The notes below the pieces were generated by a model. That model had not been told where the DNA came from and did no database searches. It worked only from the letters and a program-made list of their open reading frames with translations. From contig OX422210.1 of NCBI GenBank assembly GCA_949130495.1, positions 191,875,619 through 191,939,618 on the forward strand: 64,000 bases of DNA, read 5' to 3'. The position numbers were made by a program, and so were the translations under genes. This stretch comes from Sambucus nigra (Eukaryota; Streptophyta; Magnoliopsida; Dipsacales; Adoxaceae). Below, piece after piece: positions 43,985 through 56,324 of the stretch; the stretch's first letter is position 1, and every line of letters starts with the position of its first letter.

Positions 43985-46900
43985 GTGAAATCGGGCATCC
44001 CATGACTATGTAATAAGTTAATACGAGTTACAGTGGTCTCGTAGAGTTGTTCGTCCCTCTAATGGGGTCGTTTTGGGCCGGTTTTGAGTTTTAAATCTCT
44101 AGTGGAATGTGTTTAAGTCTAAGTATATTTATTTGAAAATATTATTCATATTATCAAATCGGGTGTCTAGCAACAATCCGATCAGTTCCTACGAGTTACA
44201 TTGGTCTCGTACGAGGTGTTTGTGCCTCTAACAGAGCTATTTGGGGGTTATTTTGGTTTTTCGCCCTCTAGTGCCATGTTTTTAAGCCTACATCTAGTTA
44301 TTTGCACATTTTAGTCACATTCTCATACCGTACGTCCCGTGATTATGCAGTCAGTTTCTAGGAGTTACATTTGTCTAATGCAAGGTATTCATGCCCCTTA
44401 CAGGGTAGTTTAAGGGCTATTTTGGATTTTTTTTCCTTTAGAGGCATGTTCTTAAGTCTAAGTCTAGATATTTGAAAATTTTAGTTAGATTTTCAAACCG
44501 GGCATTCCGTGATTATGAGGTCAGTTCCGACGAGTTATATTGGTCCCGTGCAAGGTGTTCGTTCCCTTTAGGAGGCTATTTTGGTTTTCCCCTCTATCGG
44601 TATGTTTTAAAGCCTAAGTCTATATATTTGAAAATTTTATTCATATTCTCAAATTGGGCATTTCGTGACTACGCGGTCAAATCCTACGAGTTACATTGGT
44701 CTCATGTGAGGTGTTCGTACCCTTTACGAGGCAGTTTGGGGGCAATTTTGGATTTTTTTTTTCCTCTAGCAACATGTTTTTAATCCTAAGTCTAGATTTT
44801 TGAAAATTTTAGTCATATTCTCAAATCATACGTCCCATGACAACGCGATCAGTTCTTACGAGTTACATTGGTCCTATGTGAGGTGTTCGTGCCTCTTACG
44901 ATGCCGTTTGGGGGGTGTTTTGGATTTGCACCCTCTAGCGGCATGCTTTTAAGCCTAAGTCTAGTCATTTAAAAACTTTCATCATATTTCAAAATCGGGT
45001 GTCTCATAACTATGTTGTTAATTCCTTTACATCAGTTCCGTGCAAGGTGTTTGTGCCTCTTATGAGGTTGTTTGGGGTTCTTTTGGGTTTTCTACCTCTA
45101 GTGGCTTATTTTAAAGCTGAAGTCTAGTAATTTTCAAATTTTATTCATATTCTCAAATCGGGCGTCCCATGACTATGTGATCATATCCTACAAGTTACAT
45201 TTGTCCCGTGTGAGGTGTTCGTGCCTCTCACGAGGCCGTTTGGGGAATGTGTTGGGTCATCACCCTTTAGCAGCATATTTTTAAGCCTAAGTCAAGTTAT
45301 TTGCAAATTTTAGTCATATTCTCAAATCGTACATCTCGTGACTATGTAGTCAGCTCCTGTGAGTTACATTGGTCCCATGCGAAGTGTTAGTGCCTTTAAC
45401 GGGGTTGTTTTGGGTCTCACCTCTAGCAGCATGTTTTTAAGCCTAAGACTTGATATTTGCAAATTTTAGTCATATTCTCAAACTGGGCATTCCGTGACTA
45501 CTCAGTTAGTTTCTATGAATTATATTGGTCCCGTGTGAGGTGTTTATGCCCCTCACGGGGAAATTTTGGGGTTGTTTTTGGGTTTTCATCCTATAACAAC
45601 ATGTTTTTAAGTCTAAGTCTAGATATTAATAAATTTTATTCATATTCTCGAACCGTATGTCCCGTGACTATGCGATTAGTTTCTACAAGTTACATTGGTC
45701 TAGTGCAAGGTGTTCGTGCCCCGTAAGGGGCCGTTTGGGGGTTGTTTGGGGTTTTCCCCTCTAGCTTCATGTTTTTAAACCTAAGTCTAGATATTTGAAT
45801 TTTTTTCATATTTTCAAATTGGGCGTCTAGTGACTATGCGGTCAGTTCCTACGAGTTACATTGGTCTCATGCAAGTTGTTCGTTTAACTTACGAGGCCTT
45901 TTGGGGGCTATTTTGGGTTCCCCCCCTTTAGCGATATATTTTTAACCCTATGTAATATGAGTTATATTCTCAAATTGATTGTCCATGACTACTCAGTCAG
46001 TTTGTAAGAGTTACATTGGTCCTGTGCGAGATGTGTCCCCGTAACAGGGCCATTTGGGGGTTGTTTTGAGTTTTTGTCCTCTAGCGACTTGTATTTAAGA
46101 CTTTGTCTGTTTACTTACAAATTTTAGTCATATTCACTATCCAGGCATCCTGTAAATACGCGGTAAATTTCTAGTGGTTACATTGGTCCTTTGCGAGGTG
46201 TTCCTGCCTCTAGCGGTAAATTTTTATTAAATTCTAGAACCGAACGTCCCATGAGTATGCGGTCAGTTCATGCGACTTACATTGGTCCAATGTGAGATGT
46301 CTGTACATCTTACGACGCCATTTGGGGATATTTTGGGTTTTCACGCTCTAGCAAAATGTTTTTATATCAAAGTCTAGTTATTTGTAAATTTTAGTAATAT
46401 TGTCAAATTGGACGCCCTCTGACTATGCGATCAGTTCGTACAATTTACATTGATCCCATGCGAGGTGTACGTACCTCTTATGGGGTCATTTGGGAGTTGT
46501 TTTGGGTTTCCCCCCTCTAGAGGCATGTTTTTAAGCCTAAGTCTTGTTATTTACAAATTTTAGTCATATTCTCAAATTGATCGCCTTGTGACTGTGCGGT
46601 TATATCCTACGAGTTAAATTAATCACATGCGAGGTGTCCATGACTCTAACGAGCCCATTTAGGTTTGTTTTGGGTTTTCACCATCTAGAGGCATGTTTTT
46701 AAGATTAATTCTAGTTATTTACAAATTTTATTCATATTCTCGTGGCTACGCGGTCAATTCTTAAGTGTTACATTGATCTCATGCGAGGTGTGCATGCCCC
46801 TTACGGTGCCGTTTAAGGCTTGTTTTGGGTTTTCCCCCTCTAGCGGCATGTTTTTAATCCTTAGTCTATATATTTATATATTTTAGTCATATTATCAAAT

Positions 46901-49900
46901 TATGCATCCCGGGACTATGCAGTCAGTTCCTCCGAGTTACATTGATCTCGTACGAGGTGTTCGTGCCCTTACGGGGATGGTTGGGGGCAACTTTAGATTT
47001 TCACCCTCTAACGGTATAGTTTTTTAAACATAAGTCTAGTTATTTGTAAATTTTTGTCATACTATCAAACCAGGCATCCTGTGACTATACGATCAGTTCC
47101 TACAAGTCACATTAGTCCCGTACGAGGTGTTTGTGCCCCTTACGGGGCTTTTTGGAGTTTTTTTTGAATTCTCCCCCTCTAGCAGAATGTTTTTAAGCCT
47201 AAGTCTAGTTATTTGAAAATTTAGTCATATTCCCAAACCGAGAATGTCATGAATACACGATTAGTTTCTATGAGTTACATTCGTCCCGTGCGAAGTGTTC
47301 GTGCCTCTTACGGGATCGTTTGAGAGTTGTTTTGGGTTTTTCCCCTCTAGAGGAAGGTTTTAAGTCTAAGTCTAAATATTTAAAAATTTTAGTCATATTC
47401 ACAAACCGAGCATCCCACGACTACGCGGTCAGTTCGTACAAGTTACATTTGTCCCCTTTGAGGTGTTCGTGACCTTTTACGAGGCAGTTTGGGATTGTTT
47501 TGGGTTTTCTCCCCCGAGAGGCATATTTTTAAGCCTATGTCTAGTTATTTATAAATTTTAGTCATATTCTCAAATTGAGAATCCCATAACTACACGGTCA
47601 GTTTCTACGAGTTATATTGGCCGCGTGCAAGGTATTCGTTCCTCTAACGGGGTCGTCTGGGGCCTGTTCTAAGCTTTCGGCCTCTAGCGAAAATTTCTTA
47701 AGCCCAAGTCTAATCATTTTCAAATTTTAGTCATATTCTCAAATCGGGTGTCCCATTACTAAGCGGTCAGTTCCTATAGGTTACATTTATCCCATGTGAG
47801 GTGTTCATCTCTCTCACGAGGCCATTTGGGGAGTTATTTTGGGTTTTCACCCTCAAGTAGCATATTTTAAGCCTAAATCTAATAATTTATAAATTTTGAT
47901 CATATTCTCAAAGTGGGAATCCTGTGACTACACGGTCAGTTCCTAGGAGCTACATTGGTCAGTGCGAGGTGTCCTTGCCTCTTACGGAGCCGTTTGGAGG
48001 TTTTTTTAGTTTTCACCCTTTAGTGGCATATTTTTAAGCCTAAGTTTAGTTATTTTCAAATTTTAGTCATACGAGTTACAACAGTTCCTACGAGTTACAT
48101 TGGTCTCGTGTGAGGCGTCTGTTCCCCTCATTGGGCCGTTTTAGCTTTTTTCCTCAAGCGAAATATTTTCAAGACTAAGTCTAGATATTTTCAAGTTTTA
48201 ATCATATTATGAAATCGTGCAACCTGTGACTATGAAGTCAGTTCCTCTGAGTTACATTGGTCCCGTACGGACATTACAGGGACGTTTGGGGGAGGTTATG
48301 GGTTTTTTTCCATCTAATGGCATATTTTTAAGCGTAAGTCTAGTTTTTTGTAAATTTTATTCATATTATGAAATCGGGCATTCGGTAACTATATGGTCAG
48401 TTCCTACAAGTCAAATTGGTCCAGTGCGATGTGTTTGTGCCCCTTCTGGGGTCATTTGGGGGTTGTTTTGGGTTTTCTCCATGTAGCAGAATGTTTTTAA
48501 GCCTAAATCTAGTTATTTGTAAAAAAAATCATTTTCTCAGACCGAGCATGCCGTGAATACACGATCAGTTCCTATGAGTTACGTTGGTTACCTGTGAGGT
48601 GTTCGTGCCTCTTACGGAGTCATTTGAGGGTTGTTTTGGGTTTTCCCCCACTAGCGGTAGTTTTTAAGTCTAAGTCTAGACATTTAAAAAATTTAATCAT
48701 ATTCTCAAACTGGTCATCCCGTGACTACACGGTCAGTCTGTACGAGTTACATTTGTCCCGTTTGAGGAGTTCTTGCCCCTTTATGTGGTTATTTTGGGTT
48801 TTCTCCCTCGAGCGGCATGTTTTTAAAGCTGTGTCTAGGTATTTTCAAATTTTAGTCATATTCTCGTACCAGGACTCTCGTGACTATGCGATCAGTTCCT
48901 ACGAGTTACATTGACCCCGTGTGAGGTGTTCGCTCTTCTAACAGGGCCATTTGGGGTTTTTTTTTAGGTTTTTGGCTTCTACAGTATGTTTTTAAGCCTA
49001 TGTCTAGTCATTTACAAATTTTAGTCATATTCTCAAACCAGGTGTCTCGTGATTACGCGGTCAGTTCCTATAAGTTACATTGAGCCCGTACGAGGTGTTC
49101 GTACCTCTCAAAGGCCGTTTGGGGGTGGTTTTGAGTTTTTACCCTCTAACGGCATGTTTTTTAGCCTAAGTCTAATTATTTGTCAATTTTTGTCATATTC
49201 TCAAAAAGGGCATCCTGTGACTATGCGGTCAGTGCCTAGGAGTTACATTGGTCAGTGCGAGGTGTTCTTGCTCCATACGGGGTATTTGGAGGTTGTTTTA
49301 AGTTTACGCCCTTAACATCATGTTTTTAAGCCTAAGTTTTGTTATTTCTAAATTTTAGTCATATTCTTAAACTATATCTCGTGACTACGCAGTCAAGAGT
49401 TACATTGGTTCCGTACGAGCTGTTTGTGCCCCTCACGGGAACGTTTGGGTTTTTTCTCCTCTAGCGGCATGTATTTAAGGCTAAGTCTAGATATTTGCAA
49501 ACTTTAGTCATATTATCAAATCGTGCATTTTGTGACTATGCGATCAGTTCCTCCAAGTTACATTGGTTCGGTAATAGGTGTGCGTGACCTTACGAGGACG
49601 TTTGGGGGTGGTTTTGGATTTTCGCCTTCTAAAGGCATGTTTTTAAGCGTAAGTCTGGTTATTTATAAATTTTAGTCATATTATCAAATCGAGCATCCTG
49701 TGACTATACGATCAGTTCCTACAAGTCACATTAGTCCCGTGAGAGGTATTTGTGCTCCTTACATAGCCATTTGAGGTTGTTTTGGATTTTCTCCCCCTAG
49801 CAGCATATTTTCAAGCCCAAGTCTAGTTATTTGCAAATTTTAGTCATATTCTCAAACCGGGCATACTCTGAATACGCGATGAGTTCATACAAGTTACATT

Positions 49901-51330
49901 AGTTCGATGCAAGGTGCTCATGCCTCTTACGAGGCCGTTTGAGGGTTGTTATGGGTTTTCCCCCTCTAGGGGTAGTTTTTAAGTCTAAGTCTAGATTTTT
50001 AAAAAAATTAGTCATATCCTCAAATCGGGCATCTCGTGACTACGTGATCAGTTTACACGAGTTACATTTGTCACGTTGGGGGTGGTCGTGCCCTTTACGA
50101 GGCCATTTAGGGTTGTTTAGGGTTTTCTCCCTCGAGCGGCATATTTTTAAACCTATGTCTAGTTATTTGTAATTTGGATCATATTCTCAAACTGGGCATC
50201 CCGTGACTACACGGTTAGTTCCTACAAGTTACATTGGCCCCATGAAACGTGTTATTTTCTCTAACGGGGCTATTTCGGGGTTGTCTTGCGTTTTCATCCT
50301 CTAGCGGCATGTTTTTAAGCCTAAGTTTAGTCATTTGGAAATTAATCATATCCTCAAATCGGGCACCTTGTGACTGCGCGGTCAGTTTCTACGAGTTACA
50401 TCGGTCCCGTGCGAGCTGTTCGAACCTCTAACGGGGCGGTTTGGAGGTTGTTTTGGAGTTTTTCCATCTAGCAGCGCGATTTTATGCCCAAGTCTTATTA
50501 CTTTCAAATTTTAATCATATTCTCAAATTGGGCATCCCGTGACTACGCGATCAGTTCCTACGAGTTACATTGGGTCGTGTGAGGTGTCCATGCCCCTTAC
50601 GGGGCCTTTGAAAGATGTTTTGAGTTTTCACCCTCTAGCAACCGTTTTTAAACCTAAGTCTAGTTTTGTTAAATTTTAATCATATTCTAAAACCGAGCGT
50701 CCCGTGACTATGCAGTCAGTTCTTACGAGTTACATTGGTCCCGTATGAGGTGTCCATGCCCTTCATAGGCCGTTTGGGGGCTGTTTTGGGTTCCCCCCTC
50801 TATAGACTTATTTTTAATCCTAAGTTTAAATATTTTTAAATCTTAATCATATTCTTAAATCGGACATCCTATGACTACAAAATTTATTTCTAAGAGTTAC
50901 ATTGGTCATGTGTGTGGTATCCGTGCTCCTTATGGGGATATTTGGGGGTTGTTGGGGTTTTCGCCCTCTAGAGGCATTTCTCAAGACTAAGTCTATTCAT
51001 TTGCAAATTTTAGTCTTATTTCATACCAAGCATCCCATGACTACGCGATCAGTTCCTACGAGTTACATTGGTCTCGTACGATGTGTTCGTGCTTCTTACG
51101 GGTCCGTTTAGGGTTTATTTTTAATTTTTGCCATCTAGCGGCATATTTTTAAGCCTAATTCTAGTTATTTGCAAATATTAGTCGTAATCTCAAATCAGGT
51201 CTCTAGTGATTATGTAGTCAATTTCTACGAGTTATATTTGGTCACATGCGAGGTGTTTATGTACCTTACAGGGCTATTTGGTGGTTGTTTTGAGTTTTTG
51301 TCCTCTAATGGTATGCTTTTAGAATTCCAA
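43985..51330 (+). repeat. 168-170-bp satellite array in CACTA C, about 43 units
   Basis: Same family as in B. GAGTTACATTGGT-type starts at 44025, 44193, 44362, 44532, 44688 and 44860 show the 168-172 spacing, with an occasional short unit (156). Conserved phrases in every unit: TTTTTAAGCCTAAGTCTAG, TTTTAGTCATATTCTCAAA, CCGTGACTACGCGGTCAGTT. Individual units have drifted by point changes and small indels. Open frames of 60 to 106 codons in the array are artefacts of repetition. Confidence 0.95.
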
Positions 51331-51400
51331 CTAAATATTCATAATTCAAACTAAAGATTCATAAATCAAACTAAACATTCATAAATCAAACAAAATCGCC
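51315..51400 (+). repeat. Short ATTCATAAATCAAAC tandem repeat in CACTA C
   Basis: About four units of roughly 20 bases, next to the satellite. The same motif lies next to the satellite of element D at 61757-61945. Confidence 0.85.
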
Positions 51401-51584
51401 AATATAGCTTCAATATCGTAATAACATACAATTTTGAAACAAATATGATTGTCAAGGGTCAATATAATAATATGTTATAAATAAGATTGTTAAGGGTAAT
51501 TTATGCTTTAATACTCAATCTTCCTCTAAATAAACTAAAATATCCTCCCTAGTTTTATGTTTCAGGTTTATAAACTAAGGGTGT

Positions 51585-51970
51585 TTACCTAGATACGTAT
51601 TCCACGCTGTCGCATCCTTAGCCTTCTCCTCGATTTGCTGACCAGAAAGTAGGGCAGGTTCTATCCTACTCTCATGATCGACATGTAAGAAGTGAGACTT
51701 ATTTTTCTTAAAAGGGTGACTGGTCGAAAAAATTCTACAATGATCCGTCTAACTCATCTAACCAGTATGATGTAGCCAAGTGATTTCATATTCCTCCCCA
51801 CATATGGGACATCCATAATAACCGTGAATATTACAATCAGATAAGGTCCCATAAGCATGAAGGTCGTGGATCGCCCACATTACTATTTCTTTAAATATGA
51901 ACTCTTCACCCTTATAAGAGTCAACTGTCGTCACGCCTTTATCCCGTAACTCTGTAAGTTCAGCCTTAGG
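51585..51970 (-). pseudogene. TNP2 transposase relic of CACTA C
   Basis: Minus-strand frame reads KAELTELRDKGVTTVDSYKG, EIVMWAIHDLHAYGTLSDC, GYYGCPICGEEYEITWLHH, two stops, STSHPFKKNKSHFLHVDHES and RIEPALLSGQQIEE. It matches 38210-38560 of element A position by position. It keeps the CPxC pair (CPICG) that element A has lost. Only this middle part survives; the DUF4216 exon is absent. The frame is broken by two stops close together. Confidence 0.85.
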
Positions 51971-53165
51971 GTTTAAAATCTAATTACAACATTTCAGTAT
52001 TTTCACATATAAGTGCCATATGAATGGATGTAAATTGGAATGGTGCATATGAATGTGCACATAACCAATTATCTTGTCCATTTCATTAGTACCTTGAAAA
52101 CCACTACCTACCTCCACTTCTCTTATTTTGCATTGATAAATATCCTCAAATAATAGTTATATGTCAAAGAGAAAGGAGATTGAGGGTGGTGAAATGAGAC
52201 ATGATGACTTATGATTCTATAAAGATAAGAGCATAAAATTATGAGGAAGGTAACATGTAGATTACCGCTAGTATTAGTTATATAAGGTCCATTTGACATT
52301 TAGTTGAGATTATACTATAGTCATTAAGAATCATTAAGAATCTTGTGCCATATTTCACTAGTGAGTTCAACTCCTTATTGATTAGTTTTACTTTTTTACC
52401 ATTCAATGGTGTGAATGTTTTAAAATTTATCTGTCAAAAGAAAAATAATATTGAACGTCAGAATGAGTTTGCCGAACCAAATAATTTTACACAATCAAAG
52501 TTATCAGAAATTTCCTAACCATCTTATTATCATGTTGATTGAGGACAGAAATTCGAATTTTACAGAAGAAATAATTCAACTTTGATGTAAACGTATAAGA
52601 AGACTCATACAACACTCACAAAAATCGTAATAATCCGTCTCAATCTCCATTCTCAACTTAATAATATTGATAAGTTTATTACGTAGATATAAGGAAAGGC
52701 ATATATTTATAATCCTAATTAATGGACTCATAAACAACCCTAGTTCATTTTGGTATTTTAACCATCTCCTTGATTTTCCTCGACTTTTATACACCAAGAA
52801 ATATCTAAATATAAGTAAATTCAAAATTATCTCAGTATCACCTAATTTAACATACAATCTTGAGTTTTAGCAGCAAGTGAGGAAACTCGAATAGCAAAGT
52901 AACAAAATATTGGTGAAAGAGTGATTATTTTGTTGGATTTCAACTGTAAAAAATTGAATAATGTGGAGAGAGAGAAACCTAAAATATCAATTAACTCATG
53001 AAATAAAATCAAATGCTACAACTTCGAATATTTGTTTCAAAGAAATAATAAGTGAAAGTAACAAGAAATGTCATCCATTCAATTAGCACATGGACAAGTA
53101 TGTTTCAATAGCAATTTAATTAATGAAGCCTAAATATTCATTAAAACTTAGATGAAAAGTGATCA
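51971..53165. other. Non-coding interior of CACTA C
   Basis: AT-rich, with no gene recognised on either strand. It probably includes introns and the 5' part of the element gene, too decayed to read. Confidence 0.45.
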
Positions 53166-53169
53166 GAGC

Positions 53170-53243
53170 ATATAACCATTTCAATTTCACATACATACAC
53201 ATACACATACATACAAACACATGCACATAAATACACACGCACG

Positions 53244-53309
<66 letters not shown>

Positions 53310-53335
53310 CACATACACATACACACACAGTGCAC
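53170..53335. repeat. Compound microsatellite (CA)n(AT)n(CA)n
   Basis: ACATACACATACATACA-type runs, (AC)n at 53233-53258, (AT)n at 53259-53305, then ACATACAC again. The two flanks are near mirror images. Hydrophobic-looking open frames here are artefacts. Confidence 0.92.
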
Positions 53336-53814
53336 ACATATTTCATTAGAAAACAAGTGTGTAAAGAGGAAACCTGAATAGTGTGTAGTCACCGGAGAGA
53401 GAGAGGGTAGTTAGAGCAGGGTGTAGAGAGAAAGAGGGGGGGCACTGTGTGTAGAGAGAGGGGGGAAACGGGTGAAATGAATTATAGACTTGTGTTGTTT
53501 ATATCTATAGGATGTGGTTACACCCTTGGCCTGTGACCACCACTGTTCAAAATGATCATGGTCTAAGGCCATGACCGCACTTAACTGAAAACCTTAAATT
53601 TGTCACGCACCTGGTCATGTTCCGGGGCCGCGACCTAATTTGTCAACAGCTTTGGCGCAAGTTTGGCCCCCAGTTGGTCACGGGTTTATGACGAACCATG
53701 GTCATGACCATATAATTAGATGTCACCCTTTGGCTTGGTCACGGCCCGTGTCACGTGAGGTTTGACTGTGGTCACGGTCTTAGGCCATGACCATTCTCGA
53801 TTTGTGGTGTAGTT

Positions 53815-54422
53815 AGACGTTGTGTTCTATTATTATTTTCGTTGAACAAATTTATGACTTAATAGTTAGTTAATATTTATTGTATTATTATTTTTTTATT
53901 TATAGATTAAGTAATGGCTTAATAGTTAATTAATTTGTGTTGACTAATTTGATGGCTTAATATTTATTTGTGGAAATGTATATAAGTTTGAAAGCATCCA
54001 CAAGTTTTTTTTAGGAGGCAAAATTTTTTTAAAAAATTACATAATTTTAACAGTGGTCACGGTTCTGAGCCGTGACCAATACTGTGACAATTTAAATTGC
54101 ATTAATATATGGTCACAGCTCAGAACCGTGACTAATTTGATCACAACTTAGAGTCACGCTAACATCAAACTTTCACCATTGATGGTCATGGTTGGGAATC
54201 GTAACTAATAAATTACACAGTTTGGGATCACGGGTAAGGTCACAGTTTTGAACTGTGATCACATGATCACGGTCTTCAGTCATGACCAATCCATAATATT
54301 GATATCACCCAAAAAACTATGACCCATATTATAGTCACAATTCTGGACAGTGGCCCCCAATATGGTCACCCTAAAAATGATCACGGACTAAAGCCGTGAC
54401 CATTCTCGATATATGACTAGTG
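53815..54422 (+). mobile_element. Right end of CACTA element A with subterminal repeats
   Basis: From about 54050 the motifs GGTCACGG and CCGTGACC alternate with short spacers, then GATATATGACTAGTG closes at 54422. Its inverse starts CACTAGTCATATATCGAG, close to the terminal text of element C (CACTACACCATATATC). The stretch 53815-54049 is plain AT-rich sequence. It repeats a phrase found just before CACTA C (TTTGTGGAAAT(A/G)TATA at 43459 and 53967). Confidence 0.6.
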
Positions 54423-54970
54423 ATGGAGGGTTCAAATGTTGACACGTGGCACAATGAGAGAGTTCAAAGGTACTCTATTTTATTATATTGTATATATATA
54501 GATAAATGATCACGTCTTCATACAGTACCATTTATAAATTATATTAAACTCAATAAATACGATAGCATAGAATGAGTCATCCCATCAATATTTTAACTAA
54601 AAAATATTTTAAAAAATACTTTTGAACTTAACTTACTCAAATTCTTAATAATTTTTCAAAATTAATAATCTACAACTTTGTTGACGTAAATCACAATAAA
54701 AAAAAAATCGTATACTCCTTTAACTATTTTGTTATATTGTAGGACGGTTAAAACTCATCTTTAATACCGTTGCACTCCACAAGTATTGCATCTGGTCACA
54801 TATGTGGCACAAAATCAGTCCTTAGAGCATGGCAAAAATTGATTTTAGAGTGTCAAAGTACAATAGTGATGTTTTTATATTTTGTTTATTAAAATAAGAT
54901 GATCATAAAACGATTGCACATCAATGAATGTGTCAATTTATTTACTCTTCTTAACTCTCATTTGAGAATG
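54423..54970. other. AT-rich non-coding stretch
   Basis: No gene or repeat family recognised. Confidence 0.4.
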
Positions 54971-54990
54971 TTTAATATCACTCTAACTAA

Positions 54991-54992
54991 AC

Positions 54993-55034
<42 letters not shown>
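54991..55034. repeat. (AT)n microsatellite
   Basis: About 22 AT units, directly before the foldback element. Confidence 0.9.
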
Positions 55035-55038
<4 letters not shown>

Positions 55039-55039
55039 A

Positions 55040-55380
55040 GAGTCCTGTACATTCAAATGGTACATACCAAATTTTTAAAATAATAAAAAAAATTATTTTT
55101 TTACTGAATTTTTTATATGATATTTAAACATTTCAATAGGCCCATATAAAAAAATAAACTCAAAATAACGTTTTTTGCTTTTAAAGCACTTTAAAAGCTG
55201 CAAAAATTTAACCGATTTTTTTAAAATAGCAAGAAACGTTATTTTGAGTTGATTTTTTTTATATGTGTCTATTGAAATGTTTAAACACCATAAAAATACT
55301 CAACTCAAAATCATTTATAAAATGGATCCGCGACAGCGGTATGCACCATTAGTATGTAGCGTTTGGTATGTACATTAGTC
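55040..55380. mobile_element. Foldback MITE
   Basis: Outer inverted motifs GTACATTCAAATGGTACATACCAA (55047 on) and GGTATGTACATTAG (about 55365). An inner inverted repeat of about 60 bases pairs TATTTAAACATTTCAATAGG and CTCAAAATAACG (55121-55170) with CGTTATTTTGAG and CTATTGAAATGTTTAAACA (55237-55287). The arms surround a loop of about 60 bases, TTAAAGCACTTTAAAAGCTG within it. No ORF. Microsatellites flank both sides. Confidence 0.7.
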
Positions 55381-55393
55381 TCTCTCTCTCTCA

Positions 55394-55429
<36 letters not shown>

Positions 55430-55800
55430 GAAAATGATTCTATGCAGACTCACCCTCACAGATATAATACAAACCATCCAAATTATACACATTTCTTCAC
55501 TCGGAGAAATTATCCGCCCTCTCTCTCTTTTGGATGCTCACCATCAGGTGACACATACTAATCCGAACCGTTAATGTGCAGGTTAATCCGCACATGAGCG
55601 GCATTATATATATATATATAATAATGTTCCTGTGCAGACCGGACATGTGTCACCTAACGGTGCGCCTAGAAATTATCGCCTAAATTATAGGGACAATCTC
55701 TCTCTCTTTTGGGCTCACCGCCAGGTGACATATGTCCGGTCCGCATTCTTAAAATGCGAATTAGTCCGCACAAGAGCACAACTGTATATATATATATATA
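55430..55800. mobile_element. Two related MITE-like units separated by (AT)n
   Basis: Both units contain CTCTCTCTCTTTTGG, then (G/T)CTCACC, then CAGGTGACA, and both end with AATCCGCACATGAG- or AGTCCGCACAAGAG-type text before an AT run. The second unit has clear inverted ends: GCAGACCGGACATGTGTCACC (55635) against GGTGACATATGTCCGGTCCGC (55724). Superfamily unknown. AT runs at 55605-55621 and 55785-55801 probably mark insertion into, or growth from, AT repeats. Confidence 0.6.
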
Positions 55801-56316
55801 TACCCAAAAAACTAGTTTTGACATTAAATGAGATGATATAGTTTTTTTACTCGAACAAAATCATAATTTAGTTGTTCGGAAAAAAAATCATAATTTTGAT
55901 ATATGAAAAGTTTAAATTCAGTTATTATATGTCAGATGACACTAACTATTATTCCAACAGATGAGTTTTTGTGCCGACAAGGTCAACTTTGAAAATTTTC
56001 AAGAAAATGCTGAAAAGAAGTGTACCAACTCATGCTGTAAAATACAAAGGACTCACGTTTTATTGCAAAAGTGTATAATGGGAACTTTTCCTTTTGGACA
56101 TTCATGTCAAGCGTATACGCATTGTTTGAAGTGCCGCGTTAACAAGTTATTCAAATTGTGGGTGCAAGTGGTATTAGATGTGAAAAAGGGTCATAACATA
56201 TTTACGCCTAGATTAATGTTATGATTACTAAATAAATCACCCAAATCTATCACCAAATGAGTTACAATAACAATAAAATATTATACTCTATTTTTATTAA
56301 GTTGCATTATACATAT
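55801..56316 (+). other. Unassigned stretch with a small cysteine-rich open frame
   Basis: Mostly AT-rich. A frame from the ATG at 55961 to 56224 codes 87 residues with eight cysteines or so (CTNSCCK, CQAYTHCLKC), and CCAACAG sits just before the ATG, like a splice acceptor. I recognise no family, and no neighbouring exon could be placed. It may be chance. Confidence 0.25.
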
Positions 56317-56324
56317 ATGGCAAT
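56317..56324 (+). repeat. 8-bp target-site duplication, left (ATGGCAAT)
   Basis: Exact match to 56912-56919. Confidence 0.88.

Larger units (their letters stand above)
43477..53814 (-). mobile_element. CACTA C, minus strand, with TNP2 relic and long satellite array
   Basis: About 10.3 kb. The left end (3') is CACTACACCATATATC. The right end (5') is GATTTGTGGTGTAGTT, the inverse of that except for the last base. The flanking triplets ACA (43474-43476) and AGA (53815-53817) differ by one base, a likely decayed target duplication. Subterminal GGTCACGG motifs lie at 43490-43860 and 53510-53800. Inside, from right to left: microsatellites, TNP2 relic (minus strand), short ATTCATAAATCAAAC repeats, then the 7.3-kb satellite. 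Confidence 0.8.
26760..54422 (+). mobile_element. CACTA element A (plus strand), decayed and opened by three insertions
   Basis: Element A is put together from pieces in one order and orientation: Transposase_24-like relic, transposase-associated domain, TNP2 first part, (F1 composite 29506-38044), TNP2 second part, DUF4216 region, (CACTA B), a tail, (CACTA C), and subterminal repeats ending in GACTAGTG at 54422. That last motif is CACTAGTC on the other strand. The 5' end was not found; no CACTA start or GGTCACGG repeats lie upstream of 26760. The whole assembly is inference, strongly supported at the TNP2 junction and more weakly at the right end. Confidence 0.65.

Noticed and set aside
43985..51330. 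Many open frames of 60 to 106 codons with repeated phrases such as SYIGPVR and FSNWAFRDY
   Set aside because: They are translations of the 168-bp satellite. Frames open and close with each drifted unit and show no domain.
53116..53392. Hydrophobic frames with long YI and VC runs
   Set aside because: Produced by the (AT)n and (CA)n microsatellites.
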